Assembly: GCF_028561565.1 (NCBI RefSeq)
Contig: NZ_JAQQTE010000004.1
Span: 1-64,000 of the forward strand
Length of the DNA: 64,000 bases
DNA from: Gilvibacter sediminis
GTDB taxonomy: Bacteria; Bacteroidota; Bacteroidia; Flavobacteriales; Flavobacteriaceae
Direction of reading: 5' to 3'
In this document: positions 40,316-50,210 of the stretch, piece by piece
Position numbering within the stretch: position 1 is the stretch's first letter
Layout: every line of letters begins with the position of its first letter
Position numbers and translations under genes: made by a program
The notes under the pieces: model-generated
Databases searched by the model: none
What the model was told of the DNA's origin: nothing
Seen by the model: only the letters and a program-made list of their open reading frames with translations

Positions 40316-41521
40316 ATGTCTGTTTTAAAAGGAAAGCGCATATTACTGGGGGTAACCGCCGGGATTGCCGCTTACAAAACAGCTTGGCTGGTAAGACTAT
40401 TGGTCAAAGCCGAAGCGGAAGTACGCGTGGTAATGACCCCGTCTGCCAAAGAGTTTGTGACTCCGCTTACCCTTTCTACACTTTCTAAGAATGAAGTATA
40501 TTCTTCCTTTACTGATGAGGAAGATGAGAATGCTCGATGGAACAATCACGTAGAGCTCGGCCTATGGGCTGATTATCTGCTGATCGCTCCGGCAACGGCA
40601 AATACTTTGGCTAAAATGGCCAACGGTGTTTGTGACAACTTGTTATTGGCAGTTTATCTCTCCGCCAAATGCCCAGTACTTTACGCACCAGCTATGGATC
40701 TGGACATGTACAAGCACCCTTCCACAAACGCAACTTTTGAAAAGCTTGAAAGCTTTGGAAACATTCAAATTCCTGCAGGCCATGGAGAATTGGCCAGTGG
40801 TCTGGTAGGGCAGGGCCGTATGGCAGAACCTGAAGAAATCCTGAACTTTCTAGAAAAATACATCGCTGACGGACTTCCATTGCGAGGCAAAAAAGTCTTG
40901 ATCACCGCCGGGCCTACCTATGAGGCCATTGATCCCGTGCGTTTTGTGGGGAATCATTCCAGCGGCTTGATGGGATACAAGATCGCAGAAAGAGCTGCAG
41001 ACTTGGGTGCAGAAGTAACCCTGATCAGTGGTCCCTCTCATTTACAGTTGCAGCATGCATTGGTGAAAATTGTCCGCGTGATCTCTGCTCAAGAGATGCT
41101 GGAGGCTGTTCAGGCGCATTACGCTTCCGCCCATATTGGTGTTTTCGCTGCAGCCGTGGCAGACTATAGACCAGTGGCTCCTGCGAAAGAAAAGATCAAA
41201 AAGACTGGAGATACACTAGAGATCCAACTCGAAAAAACCCAAGACATTCTTGGCTGGGCAGGAAATCAAAAGAAGGAGCAGTTTTTGGTCGGCTTCGCCT
41301 TGGAAACTCAGAACGAATTGGCCAACGCAAAAAAGAAGCTGGAGAAAAAGAATTTAGATTTAATTATACTAAATTCGCTCAGAGACGAAGGGGCTGGTTT
41401 TAAGTCTAAAACCAATAAAGTGACCTTTATAGATAAGAATGGTACAATTTTACCGTTTGAACTGAAAGATAAAGCAGCTGTAGCTGCAGATATCTTGGAT
41501 TACATTATAGCGCAGCAATGA
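40316..41521 (+). CDS. coaBC: bifunctional phosphopantothenoylcysteine decarboxylase/synthase
   Basis: 401 residues. The N-terminal CoaC flavoprotein (LGVTAGIAAYKTAWLVRLL, NDN-type decarboxylase region APAMDLDMYKHPS) and the C-terminal CoaB (ITAGPTYEAIDPVRFVGNHSSGLMGYKIAE; NKVTFI) give two steps of coenzyme A synthesis. coaE, the last step, lies at 47983. It overlaps the DUF4835 gene by 4 bp. Confidence 0.96.
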   Translation: MSVLKGKRILLGVTAGIAAYKTAWLVRLLVKAEAEVRVVMTPSAKEFVTPLTLSTLSKNEVYSSFTDEEDENARWNNHVELGLWADYLLIAPATANTLAKMANGVCDNLLLAVYLSAKCPVLYAPAMDLDMYKHPSTNATFEKLESFGNIQIPAGHGELASGLVGQGRMAEPEEILNFLEKYIADGLPLRGKKVLITAGPTYEAIDPVRFVGNHSSGLMGYKIAERAADLGAEVTLISGPSHLQLQHALVKIVRVISAQEMLEAVQAHYASAHIGVFAAAVADYRPVAPAKEKIKKTGDTLEIQLEKTQDILGWAGNQKKEQFLVGFALETQNELANAKKKLEKKNLDLIILNSLRDEGAGFKSKTNKVTFIDKNGTILPFELKDKAAVAADILDYIIAQQ

Positions 41522-42405
41522 GAAGATTACTAGTTTTGATTTGTGTCTTAGTGGGTTTGAGCGCCTCTGCTCAGGAAATCCGATGCACAGTAACGGTTAA
41601 CGCGGAACAAACCGCCAGAGCCGATTTGCAGATCTTTAGAACCCTAAAGAATCAGATCGAAGAGTTTGTCAATGAATACCAGTGGACCAATATGAAGATG
41701 ACCACTCAGGAACGCATTGATATGAATCTGGTAATCATTGTGACCAACTATGATGGCGATGATTTTACTGCGACTCTGCAAGTGCAATCGTCTCGTCCAG
41801 CTTACGGTTCTTCATACAACTCACCGGTCTACAATTACAACGACAAACAGTTCTCCTTTACCTATCGCGAGTTTCAACCCTTGAATTTCAATCCAAACAG
41901 TTTTGATTCTAACCTGATCTCGGTGATCGCATTTCACGTCTACACGGTCATTGGTTTGGACGCAGATACCTTTAGCCGCAATGGAGGAGATCCTTATTTC
42001 CAGATAGCGAAGCAAATTGTCAATACTGCAGCGTCTAGTAATTTTCTAGGGTGGAAGGCCACTGATGGAGCACAGTCTCGCTTCCGTTACAACGATGCAC
42101 TTTTGTCCAACGTTTTTAGTGAATTCCACAATGTAATGTATGATTACCACCGATTGGGCTTGGATATCATGCATGAGAATCCGAAAGAAGCCAAAAAGGT
42201 CATGGCTACTAGTTTGAGTCGATTGCGAATGATCAACGACAGACGTCCTAACTCTTTCTTGCTGCGTACCTTTTTTGATGCCAAGGAGAATGAGATAAGC
42301 CGTGTGTTTAGTGGTGGGCCTCAGGTGGATATTGCCAAGTTGATTGAAGACTTGAATCGCATGGCACCGACCAAACGAGCCAGCTGGGAAGATATCCGAT
42401 ATTAA
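41518..42405 (+). CDS. DUF4835 family periplasmic protein
   Basis: 295 residues with a cleavable signal peptide (MRRLLVLICVLVGLSASAQ). EIRCTVTVNAEQ, FRTLKNQIEEFVNEYQW and FREFQPLNFNPNSFDSNLISVIAFHVYTVIGLDADTFS-type blocks identify DUF4835, a conserved Bacteroidota family next to coaBC and recN. The role is not established. It overlaps coaBC by 4 bp. Confidence 0.88.
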   Translation: MRRLLVLICVLVGLSASAQEIRCTVTVNAEQTARADLQIFRTLKNQIEEFVNEYQWTNMKMTTQERIDMNLVIIVTNYDGDDFTATLQVQSSRPAYGSSYNSPVYNYNDKQFSFTYREFQPLNFNPNSFDSNLISVIAFHVYTVIGLDADTFSRNGGDPYFQIAKQIVNTAASSNFLGWKATDGAQSRFRYNDALLSNVFSEFHNVMYDYHRLGLDIMHENPKEAKKVMATSLSRLRMINDRRPNSFLLRTFFDAKENEISRVFSGGPQVDIAKLIEDLNRMAPTKRASWEDIRY

Positions 42406-42477
42406 ACGCTTTAAATTCTTTTTTAAGCGGAGTCTTTATTATCTTTAATTTTCTGATTTCGATTACATTCCGAAGGC

Positions 42478-44127
42478 TTGATTAAATCCCTTTCCATAAA
42501 GAATTATGCCTTAATTGACCATTTAGCGGTTGATTTTGGTGCGGGTTTTACCGTCATCACTGGAGAAACCGGTGCGGGTAAATCTATTGTGCTCGGTGCT
42601 CTTGGCTTGCTGCTGGGGCAACGAGCAGATCTGGACAGTATTAAGGACAAAGGGACCAAAAGTATCATAGAAGGACATTTTGATCTGAGTCAGTTTCGGC
42701 TTAAAGAATTCTTCCAAGAGCATGACCTCGATTTTGATGTGCATACCATCATCCGCAGAGAACTGCTGCCTTCTGGTAAATCAAGGGCGTTTATAAACGA
42801 CACCCCAGTAAATCTCAGCATACTGAGCATTTTAGGGCAACACCTGATAGACATTCACAGTCAAGGTCAGCAATTAGAGGTCAATACCACGGCCTTTAAG
42901 TTCAATTTAGTGGATCTCATCGCTAACAACCAAAAATTGCTTGAGGAATACAGAACTGCCTTCGAACAATACAAGCAAGCGGAAAAAAATCTTGCGGTTC
43001 TTAAGGAAGCACAGGCTTCAGCAAACAAAGAGTTCGATTACAATAAGTTCCTTTGGAATGAACTGCACGAGCTCCAATTGGACAAATTAGATGAAGCTGC
43101 CATAGATGAGGAATACGAAACCCTGTCTAACGTAGAACGCATTCAAGATCTGCTGGCCGAGGTCATGCAGCAGTTGAGCGCGGAACAAGTGGGCGCATCA
43201 GAACAACTCGCGCAGGCCAATCAGCAACTAGTGCAACTGGCGCGTATATCGCCTTTGTTCCAAGAACTTTCTGAGCGGATGCAATCCCTTCACATAGAAC
43301 TGACGGATTTGGAATCCCAACTCTTTGAGCAGCAAGAGCAAATTGAGAGTGATCCGGATCGCTTAGCGAGTTTGGAAGAACTTACTCGCAATTTATACGA
43401 TTTGAAGCGCAAGCATGCCGCCTCTTCTTTAGCGGAATTGATCGCCAAACGCGACGCTTTAGAAAAGCTGGTGATCATGGTGGAAGATCAATCTGAGCAG
43501 CTATTGGCTGCAGAAGGCGAGCTCAAGCAGGCACAGCAACAGATGGAATCCTTGGCCAAGGCCTTGGGATCGGCTCGAGCTGCAGTCATTCCACAATTAT
43601 GTGAAACTATCAACGCGCAACTGCGTATGTTGGAATTGCCAGCAGCACAATTTGTGATCCAACAAAACACAAGTGAAGCCAATGTTTATGGCCAAGAAAG
43701 CTTAGAATTTCTGTTCAGTGCTAATAAAGGAGTCCTGCCAGGCCCTTTGCAAAAAGTGGCTTCTGGCGGAGAACTCTCTCGGGTCATGTTGGCTTTGAAA
43801 GCGTTGATGGCACAACACACCAATTTAGCAACTTTGATCTTTGATGAGATCGATACTGGGGTTTCTGGAGAGGTGGCCAATCGCATAGGAGATATCATGA
43901 AACAAATGTCTCGTTCCATGCAATTGATCAGCATAACACATTTGCCACAAGTAGCAGCCAAGGGCAATCACCATTTTAAGGTTTTCAAGGAGGATACTTC
44001 CCAAGGAGCAGCAACTAGAATGCGCGCTTTGTCTTCTGAGGAGCGCGTTGTAGAGATCGCTCAGATGTTGGGCGGACAGCAATTGTCTGAAACTGCCTTG
44101 AACCATGCAAAAGAATTATTGAATTAA
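42478..44127 (+). CDS. recN: DNA repair protein RecN
   Basis: 549 residues, an SMC-like ATPase for double-strand break repair. Walker A TGETGAGKS (28-36), a long coiled coil (about 150-360), signature KVASGGELSRVMLALK and Walker B TLIFDEIDTGVSGEVA. The start is TTG 42478, giving MIKSLSIKNYALIDHLAV, the usual family N-terminus. Confidence 0.96.
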   Translation: MIKSLSIKNYALIDHLAVDFGAGFTVITGETGAGKSIVLGALGLLLGQRADLDSIKDKGTKSIIEGHFDLSQFRLKEFFQEHDLDFDVHTIIRRELLPSGKSRAFINDTPVNLSILSILGQHLIDIHSQGQQLEVNTTAFKFNLVDLIANNQKLLEEYRTAFEQYKQAEKNLAVLKEAQASANKEFDYNKFLWNELHELQLDKLDEAAIDEEYETLSNVERIQDLLAEVMQQLSAEQVGASEQLAQANQQLVQLARISPLFQELSERMQSLHIELTDLESQLFEQQEQIESDPDRLASLEELTRNLYDLKRKHAASSLAELIAKRDALEKLVIMVEDQSEQLLAAEGELKQAQQQMESLAKALGSARAAVIPQLCETINAQLRMLELPAAQFVIQQNTSEANVYGQESLEFLFSANKGVLPGPLQKVASGGELSRVMLALKALMAQHTNLATLIFDEIDTGVSGEVANRIGDIMKQMSRSMQLISITHLPQVAAKGNHHFKVFKEDTSQGAATRMRALSSEERVVEIAQMLGGQQLSETALNHAKELLN

Positions 44128-44156
44128 CTATTTTTGACCGCATAAAACACCAACCT

Positions 44157-44975
44157 ATGTCATACAATTTATTAGCTGGAAAAAAAGGAATCATTTTTGG
44201 CGCATTAGACGAAAACTCTATTGCGTGGAAAACTGCAGAGCGCGTTCATGAAGAAGGAGGTCAATTTGTATTGACCAATGCACCCATTGCAATGCGTATG
44301 GGACAGATCAATGCCTTGGCAGAAAAGACCAATTCTCAGATCATTCCTGCGGATGCTACATCCTTAGAGGACCTAGAAAAGTTAGTGGATGGCGCTATGG
44401 AGGCCTTGGGAGGTAAAATTGACTTCGTTTTACACTCTATTGGAATGTCTGTAAATGTGCGTAAAGGAAGGGCTTATACCGATCAAAAATACGACTGGAC
44501 CCATAAGGGCTGGGATGTTTCTGCGCTTTCTTTTCACAAAGTGATGCAGACCTTATACCAAAAAGACGCCATGAATGAATGGGGGAGTATCGTTGCTTTG
44601 AGTTATATGGCAGCACAGCGCGTGTTCCCAGATTACAACGATATGGCAGATAACAAAGCATACTTGGAGTCTATTGCACGTAGTTTTGGTTACTTCTTCG
44701 GGAAAGACAAAAAAGTGCGCGTCAATACCATCTCTCAATCGCCAACACCAACTACTGCCGGTCAAGGGGTAAAAGGCTTTGATGGTTTTATAGCTTATGC
44801 AGAAAAAATGTCTCCTCTGGGCAATGCAACAGCCTTGGATTGTGCGAACTATACAGTGTCTCTTTTTAGCGACCTCACTAAGCGTGTGACGCTACAAAAT
44901 CTATACAATGACGGAGGCTTCTCTAATGTCGGAGTGAGCAATGAAGTAATGGATGCCTTCATGAAGGAAGATTAA
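44157..44975 (+). CDS. fabI: enoyl-[acyl-carrier-protein] reductase (NADH)
   Basis: 272 residues. FabI makes the last reduction in fatty acid elongation. The short-chain dehydrogenase core has a Tyr160-X6-Lys167 pair in FPDYNDMADNKAYL, the N-terminal GKKGIIFGALDENSIAWKTAE and NTISQSPTPTTAGQGVKGF. It stands 29 bp behind recN. Confidence 0.95.
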   Translation: MSYNLLAGKKGIIFGALDENSIAWKTAERVHEEGGQFVLTNAPIAMRMGQINALAEKTNSQIIPADATSLEDLEKLVDGAMEALGGKIDFVLHSIGMSVNVRKGRAYTDQKYDWTHKGWDVSALSFHKVMQTLYQKDAMNEWGSIVALSYMAAQRVFPDYNDMADNKAYLESIARSFGYFFGKDKKVRVNTISQSPTPTTAGQGVKGFDGFIAYAEKMSPLGNATALDCANYTVSLFSDLTKRVTLQNLYNDGGFSNVGVSNEVMDAFMKED

Positions 44976-45001
44976 ATAGAATTTTCTAATTACGGATAGA
45001 A

Positions 45002-45032
45002 TTTGGTTATATTAAATATTAGTGTAACTTTG
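45002..45032 (+). promoter_or_regulatory. consensus promoter of the T9SS protein gene
   Basis: TTTG (45002-45005), 19 bp, TAACTTTG (45025-45032), exact Bacteroidota promoter, 28 nt before ATG 45061. Confidence 0.8.
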
Positions 45033-45060
45033 AGTTTAAGTTTAAACTAAATCATGTGAT

Positions 45061-45843
45061 ATGAAAAAAATTACTTTATTGTTATGTGCAGGAATGTTCT
45101 CACTAGGACTGAACGCACAAGAAGTATCTGAAGACTTCGACGCTGGACTCCCAGCAGGTTGGATGACTGTTGTAAACACTGGTACTTGTGACTGGTTCAA
45201 CGGTGCTGATATGCCAACTGGTCCTGACTTCGCTACACCAGCAATGTATTTCGATGACGATGCTTGTGGTAGTGGTGCAGACGCTTCTAACGTAACTCTT
45301 ATGTCTGACGTTTATGACCTTTCTGCTACTGACGGTGATCTTGTGATTACTTATGACGTAGCTTTCCAAGAGGTTGCTTCTGGAGACACATTTGTTACTG
45401 AGTGGTTTGACGGAGCTGCGTGGAACGTACTTGCAACTTATGACACTGACCTTCCAGAAATCCTTTCTGAAAGCTTCAACCCATCTGGTATTACTAACGC
45501 TGATTTCCAAATGCGTTGGACTTATGATGATGGTGCTGGTGCATGGGGATGGCACGGTGCTGTAGACAACTTTACGTTGGACTTCAACGTGTTGAGTACT
45601 GATGACAACCAAATCGCTGGTTTCAGCATGTACCCAAACCCAGCTAACGATGTTGTAACTGTAAAGGCTCAGAACGAGATCCAAAACGTTACTTTCTTCA
45701 ACATCCTTGGACAAAAGGTTCTTGAGGTTGCTCCTAACGCACTTTCTCAAGAGATCAATGTTGCTGCTTTGAAAGCTGGTGTATACGTTGTTAACGTTAC
45801 TTCTGACGAGCAAGTTGGTTCTTACCGTTTGATCAAGCAGTAA
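45061..45843 (+). CDS. secreted choice-of-anchor J protein with T9SS sorting domain
   Basis: 260 residues: signal peptide (to GLNAQ), a choice-of-anchor J / cleaved-adhesin-like beta-sandwich (EVSEDFDAGLPAGWMTVVNTGTCDWF...WGWHGAVDNFTLDF, about 20-175), then a type A T9SS domain (FSMYPNPANDVVTVKAQNEI...GVYVVNVTSDEQVGSYRLIKQ, about 188-260). It should be displayed on or released from the cell surface. Codons are unusually uniform (GCT, GAC, AAC, CTT), which with the consensus promoter and strong terminator suggests high expression. Ligand unknown. Confidence 0.9.
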   Translation: MKKITLLLCAGMFSLGLNAQEVSEDFDAGLPAGWMTVVNTGTCDWFNGADMPTGPDFATPAMYFDDDACGSGADASNVTLMSDVYDLSATDGDLVITYDVAFQEVASGDTFVTEWFDGAAWNVLATYDTDLPEILSESFNPSGITNADFQMRWTYDDGAGAWGWHGAVDNFTLDFNVLSTDDNQIAGFSMYPNPANDVVTVKAQNEIQNVTFFNILGQKVLEVAPNALSQEINVAALKAGVYVVNVTSDEQVGSYRLIKQ

Positions 45844-45869
45844 GCTGAATCAGAAAACAAAGAAATTTG

Positions 45870-45899
45870 GAAAGCCACCCATTGGGTGGCTTTTTTTTG
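45870..45899 (+). terminator. terminator of the T9SS protein gene
   Basis: AAAGCCACCC/GGGTGGCTTT stem followed by eight T, 27 nt past the stop. Confidence 0.92.
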
Positions 45900-46014
45900 T
45901 TTTAAAGGATTTTAGACTGTTCACGATTGGTCAAAAAATTGTTCTTTTGCAGGGGAATCTTTTTTCTCAAAGCCTAGTACGGCTTTGCTTTTTCAAAAAG
46001 ACTTCACTTATATA

Positions 46015-47016
46015 ATGAAAAGGGAATACAGCTTTATTATACCGGTTTACAACAGACCTGAGGAGGTTGATGAACTCCTAGGGAGCATGGTCGCCTTTGA
46101 AAGCGATATTCCATTTGAGGTCTGTATTATTGAGGATGGTTCCACCCAGGACTGTAAAGCGATTGTAGCTCGTTATAAAGAACAGCTCAACATCAACTAT
46201 CAGTTTAAGGAAAACTCTGGACCAGGCCCTTCCAGAAATTATGGCATGAGCAAAGCCTCTGGGAATTATTTCATCATTTTAGATTCTGATGTGATCATGC
46301 CACCAGACTATCTGTCTGTGGTAGATGCTGCTTTGAATGAGAACTATCTGGATTGTTTTGGCGGTGCTGACGCAGCACACGATTCTTTTACAGATCTGCA
46401 GAAGGCTATCAACTACAGCATGACCAGTTTGCTCACTACAGGAGGAATCCGTGGAAACAAAAAGGCAGTACAACAGTTTGAACCGCGAAGTTTCAATATG
46501 GGTATTTCCAAAGAGACCTTTATAGCAACCCAAGGTTTTGGCAAGATTCACCCGGGGGAAGATCCCGATCTGTCTTGGCGCATAAAGAAGGCTGGTTTTA
46601 AAACAGGCTTCATTGCGGGAGCTGCAGTCTATCACAAAAGAAGAATATCCTGGGCCAAATTCAAGCAACAGGTCACCAAATTTGGTTTGGTGCGTCCCAT
46701 TCTCAACAGTTGGCACCCAGAATCTAAAAAGATCACTTTTTGGTTCCCCTCCTTGTTTATAGTTGGCTTATTGGGTTCTTTGGTCTTGGCACTGCTTTGG
46801 ATGTGGTGGTTTTTAGCACTGTATGGCTTCTATTTCTCACTCTTACTGATTCACGCTATCATTACCACAGGGAGTCTTAAGATTGGTTTTATGGCCTTGT
46901 GGGCGGCTTTTTTGCAGTTTTACAGTTACGGCACCGCATTTTTGATAAGCACTTGGCAGATCGGATTATTAAAGAAAGATCCTCAGGCCGTTTTTCCACA
47001 ACTATTTTTTAAGTAA
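46015..47016 (+). CDS. family 2 glycosyltransferase
   Basis: 333 residues from ATG 46015. The GT-A domain has YSFIIPVYNRPEEVDELLGSM, IEDGSTQDC, a DSD motif in FIILDSDVIMPP and GEDPDLSWRI. Two or three membrane segments lie at the C-terminus (about 240-290 and 300-320). It probably transfers a sugar at the inner membrane. The acceptor is unknown. Confidence 0.88.
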   Translation: MKREYSFIIPVYNRPEEVDELLGSMVAFESDIPFEVCIIEDGSTQDCKAIVARYKEQLNINYQFKENSGPGPSRNYGMSKASGNYFIILDSDVIMPPDYLSVVDAALNENYLDCFGGADAAHDSFTDLQKAINYSMTSLLTTGGIRGNKKAVQQFEPRSFNMGISKETFIATQGFGKIHPGEDPDLSWRIKKAGFKTGFIAGAAVYHKRRISWAKFKQQVTKFGLVRPILNSWHPESKKITFWFPSLFIVGLLGSLVLALLWMWWFLALYGFYFSLLLIHAIITTGSLKIGFMALWAAFLQFYSYGTAFLISTWQIGLLKKDPQAVFPQLFFK

Positions 47017-47025
47017 CTTCTACCC

Positions 47026-47982
47026 ATGACGGCTGCAGAAAAACAAAAGCACAAATCTGGAAAAGGGAATATCAATTCCTTCGTGTTTTTTCTTATTCTA
47101 GCGACCTTGTTTTGGGTGCTAACTAAGTTTTCTAAACAGTATGAGCAGGATGTTCAGGCCCAATTGGAGTATATAAATATTCCCGCTAATGCCGTGATCA
47201 GTGAAGATGGAATCAGCACGGTTCCTTTGCGTTTATCGGCTTCGGGTTTTGAATTCTTGTACTACAAACTCAGCAAACCAAAGATCACCATTGACCTGAC
47301 GCGCCTAGAGCCTGATAATAATACCCGCTGGATGATCTCCAAACAAGGACTTGAAAATCTAGCCACCTTACAACTTAAACATTCGGTGGATCTTCTCTCA
47401 GAGCGATCAAACCTTGAGCTCCCGATCCGTTCCTTGGGTCAAAAGCGTGTTCCTGTCTTGGCCAATATAGCCTATACTTTTAAAGAAGGCTATTCCTATG
47501 TAAAGCCATTGCGCATTACGCCAGATTCTGTTACCGTTATCGGTCCTGAGAACAGTTTGGCTCAGGTTAATGCACTAGAGACCGTTGCAGCTTCCTTTGA
47601 TGGTGTTGACGAAGCGATCTCTGGAAGCTTAGAGTTACTCCTGCCAGACACTGTGGATAAATTAAAGCTAGATCCTAGCCAAGTGGAGTATTCCATGGAG
47701 GTTCAAGAATTTATAGAAAACGAGTTGAGCGTACCCATAACCTTGATTGGGAGTGATGAGGTTCGTGGGATCCAGTTGTTTCCCTCCTCGGTGACCGTGC
47801 GTTATACGATCAACTTCTCCGATTATAAAAAAGTCCAAGCCGGTGATTTTAAAGTGATCTGTGACCTGTCTAAAGTAGAAGAGGGCGCAAACTTTTTAAT
47901 TCCAGAGCTCATAGAAGCTCCTGCTGGCGCTCGCAGGCTAAGTTTGAGCCCAACTCAAGTAGAATTCATAGCCATTCAATAG
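47026..47982 (+). CDS. YbbR-like (CdaR family) membrane protein
   Basis: 318 residues with one N-terminal membrane helix (about 18-35) and YbbR-type repeats outside (VPLRLSASGFEFLYYKLSKPKITIDLT; VTVIGPENSLAQVNALETVAASFDGV). In Firmicutes CdaR regulates the c-di-AMP cyclase; no cyclase gene is in this window. Its stop touches coaE. Confidence 0.82.
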   Translation: MTAAEKQKHKSGKGNINSFVFFLILATLFWVLTKFSKQYEQDVQAQLEYINIPANAVISEDGISTVPLRLSASGFEFLYYKLSKPKITIDLTRLEPDNNTRWMISKQGLENLATLQLKHSVDLLSERSNLELPIRSLGQKRVPVLANIAYTFKEGYSYVKPLRITPDSVTVIGPENSLAQVNALETVAASFDGVDEAISGSLELLLPDTVDKLKLDPSQVEYSMEVQEFIENELSVPITLIGSDEVRGIQLFPSSVTVRYTINFSDYKKVQAGDFKVICDLSKVEEGANFLIPELIEAPAGARRLSLSPTQVEFIAIQ

Positions 47983-48573
47983 ATGATCAGTATTGGATTA
48001 ACAGGTGGAATTGGCAGTGGAAAATCAACAGTGGCGGGGTTTTTTGAAGAATTGGGCATTCCTATTTATTACGCTGATGATCGCGCCAAATCCTTGATGG
48101 TGGAGAACCAGGAGCTTATTGCTAGTATTAAAGCGCTCTTAGGCGATCAAGCCTATACCGATGACGGCAGACTCAACAGGGCCTATATAGCGAGTCAAGT
48201 TTTTAGTGATGCTGAGCTCTTAGAGTCTCTAAATGCCTTGGTTCACCCGGCAGTGGGTAAAGACTTTAGCACTTGGGCCCAAGCGCAACACAGTCCATAT
48301 GTGATCAAAGAAGCTGCTATACTTTTTGAGAACGGGAGTTATACCAGATCAGATGCGACGATTTTAGTCACAGCACCAGAAAATATCAGACTTCAACGGG
48401 TCATGAATAGGGATGGAGCAAGTGAAGAAGCAGTACGCGCACGCATGCAACATCAATGGCCGGACGAGCAAAAAATACCGCTTGCAGACTATGTCATTGA
48501 AAACATTGATCTTGAGGCAACTAGAAAGCAAGTAATTTCTCTCCACGAGCAGCTTATTTCCTTGAAAAAATAG
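47983..48573 (+). CDS. coaE: dephospho-CoA kinase
   Basis: 196 residues. P-loop GLTGGIGSGKSTVAGFFEELG (5-25), DDRAKSLM and NRAYIASQVF are typical. It phosphorylates dephospho-CoA in the last step of CoA synthesis. It starts directly after the YbbR stop. Confidence 0.95.
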   Translation: MISIGLTGGIGSGKSTVAGFFEELGIPIYYADDRAKSLMVENQELIASIKALLGDQAYTDDGRLNRAYIASQVFSDAELLESLNALVHPAVGKDFSTWAQAQHSPYVIKEAAILFENGSYTRSDATILVTAPENIRLQRVMNRDGASEEAVRARMQHQWPDEQKIPLADYVIENIDLEATRKQVISLHEQLISLKK

Positions 48574-48633
48574 ACGAACGGACATTTCTGTTAACATTTG
48601 GTTAAACGGAATCCGCCCGCGGGCTAAAAAAGG

Positions 48634-48641
48634 TACTTTTG
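48634..48641 (+). promoter_or_regulatory. -7 box of the two-component operon, predicted leaderless
   Basis: TACTTTTG ends 4 nt before ATG 48646. No -33 TTG at the standard spacing. Confidence 0.5.
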
Positions 48642-48645
48642 AACA

Positions 48646-50208
48646 ATGAACAAAAGACTGTTTGTCATACTCATTGTACTTATGAGCGTTGCACTGTTGG
48701 GAATTATCTTCGTGCAGGCTTATTGGATCAATAATTCCTTTCAAACAAAACAGGAACAATTCACCAAAGACGTGCGTCAGGTGATGATTGCTGTTTCTCA
48801 AGACATTCAGTTATTTGAACAAGAGCAGATCTACGACGCAATTGTTGCTACAGAACAAGATTTTAAGGAGCCAGATACCAGTAAAATTACCGAAATCGTT
48901 TACCGTCGTGTAGATGAAGACAAAAACGAAGTGTTTATCTTCAGTAACGGGATCACTCAACGCGATTACAAGCTATCGCCGAGTTTTCTAGACATCGGTA
49001 TGGATTCCATCGCCTTTAAACGTTTGGTCAATGAACAGGTAACCACAACTATCACTCCTGGTATTGATGGTGGTGCGCCGATCAAATCAGAGAATAAGAC
49101 CTACAAGCGTATGGACGAGTTGGAGCGCGCTATTTTCTCCACTGTTGCCTTGAAGATATCAGAAAAGATTCCAATTCACCAGAGGGTCAGTCCAGAACTC
49201 ATCGAAAAGATGATCGACAAAGAATTGCGCAAAAAAGGTTTGACCACCAGCTATGAATACGGTATTTACAGCAATCAGTTAGCCACCAAGGTGCGTTCCA
49301 GAGATTTTGACATCAATGCACCCTCTACCTTTGGAGTTCCGATGTTCATTGATCAGGACGATAATTTCAACTACCAGCTTTTTGTGACCTTTGGCAACAC
49401 CCGCAAAGAACTCTTCAGTTCCATTGTGGGCATTTCAATTTTGTCCATTCTCTTTACTGCCATCATTATTTTGGCTTACTGGTACGCGATTTCACAATTG
49501 ATACGACAGCGACAGATCTCACAGATCAAGACCGATTTCATCAACAATATGACCCACGAATTCAAGACGCCTATCGCTACGATAAACCTGGCCTTAGACG
49601 CACTTAAGAATCCTAAGGTGGCTCAAGATGATGAATTCAAACAGCGCTATCTGCGCATGATCCGTGATGAGAATAAGCGCATGCACGCTCAAGTGGAGAA
49701 TGTATTGCGTATCTCTCGATTGGAAAATAAATCCATCAACCTTAAAAAAGAACGCATCAAATTACATGATGTAGTGGAAGACGCAATTACCAGCGTGTCT
49801 TTGATGGTAGAGGATAAAGGCGGTTACATCAAAACGCATTTTGATGCGCAGAAATCCTCCATTTTGGGTAATGAGTTCCACTTGACTAATGTATTTGTCA
49901 ATATGCTTGACAATGCCATTAAGTACTCAGAAGATGCGCCTAAGATCGATATCCATACAGAATTGGCTAAGAATTCCATCATTGTAAAGATCAGCGATCA
50001 AGGAATCGGGATGTCTAAAACGGCTCAGAAACAAATCTTTGAAAAATTCTACCGGGAACATACCGGAAATATACACAACGTAAAAGGGCACGGTCTTGGA
50101 TTGGCTTATGTGAAACGCATATTGGATGATCATCATGCATTGGTATACGTAGAAAGTGAGCGCGGCAAGGGAAGTACCTTCAGTATAAAATTTCAATTAA
50201 TCTCTTAA
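48646..50208 (+). CDS. sensor histidine kinase
   Basis: 520 residues: membrane helices at about 6-27 and 258-282 flank a periplasmic sensor of some 230 residues with no known domain. HisKA has His304 in NNMTHEFKTPIATI, and HATPase_c has NVFVNMLDNAIKYSE and GHGLGLAYVKRILDDH. Its arrangement with the regulator at 50211 resembles RprX/RprY of Bacteroides. Signal unknown. Confidence 0.93.
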   Translation: MNKRLFVILIVLMSVALLGIIFVQAYWINNSFQTKQEQFTKDVRQVMIAVSQDIQLFEQEQIYDAIVATEQDFKEPDTSKITEIVYRRVDEDKNEVFIFSNGITQRDYKLSPSFLDIGMDSIAFKRLVNEQVTTTITPGIDGGAPIKSENKTYKRMDELERAIFSTVALKISEKIPIHQRVSPELIEKMIDKELRKKGLTTSYEYGIYSNQLATKVRSRDFDINAPSTFGVPMFIDQDDNFNYQLFVTFGNTRKELFSSIVGISILSILFTAIIILAYWYAISQLIRQRQISQIKTDFINNMTHEFKTPIATINLALDALKNPKVAQDDEFKQRYLRMIRDENKRMHAQVENVLRISRLENKSINLKKERIKLHDVVEDAITSVSLMVEDKGGYIKTHFDAQKSSILGNEFHLTNVFVNMLDNAIKYSEDAPKIDIHTELAKNSIIVKISDQGIGMSKTAQKQIFEKFYREHTGNIHNVKGHGLGLAYVKRILDDHHALVYVESERGKGSTFSIKFQLIS

Positions 50209-50210
50209 TT

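Noticed and set aside
45103-45813. 236-codon ORF on the minus strand
   Set aside because: Antisense to the T9SS protein gene. It arises from that gene's uniform codon use and encodes a Ser/Val-rich sequence with no family resemblance.
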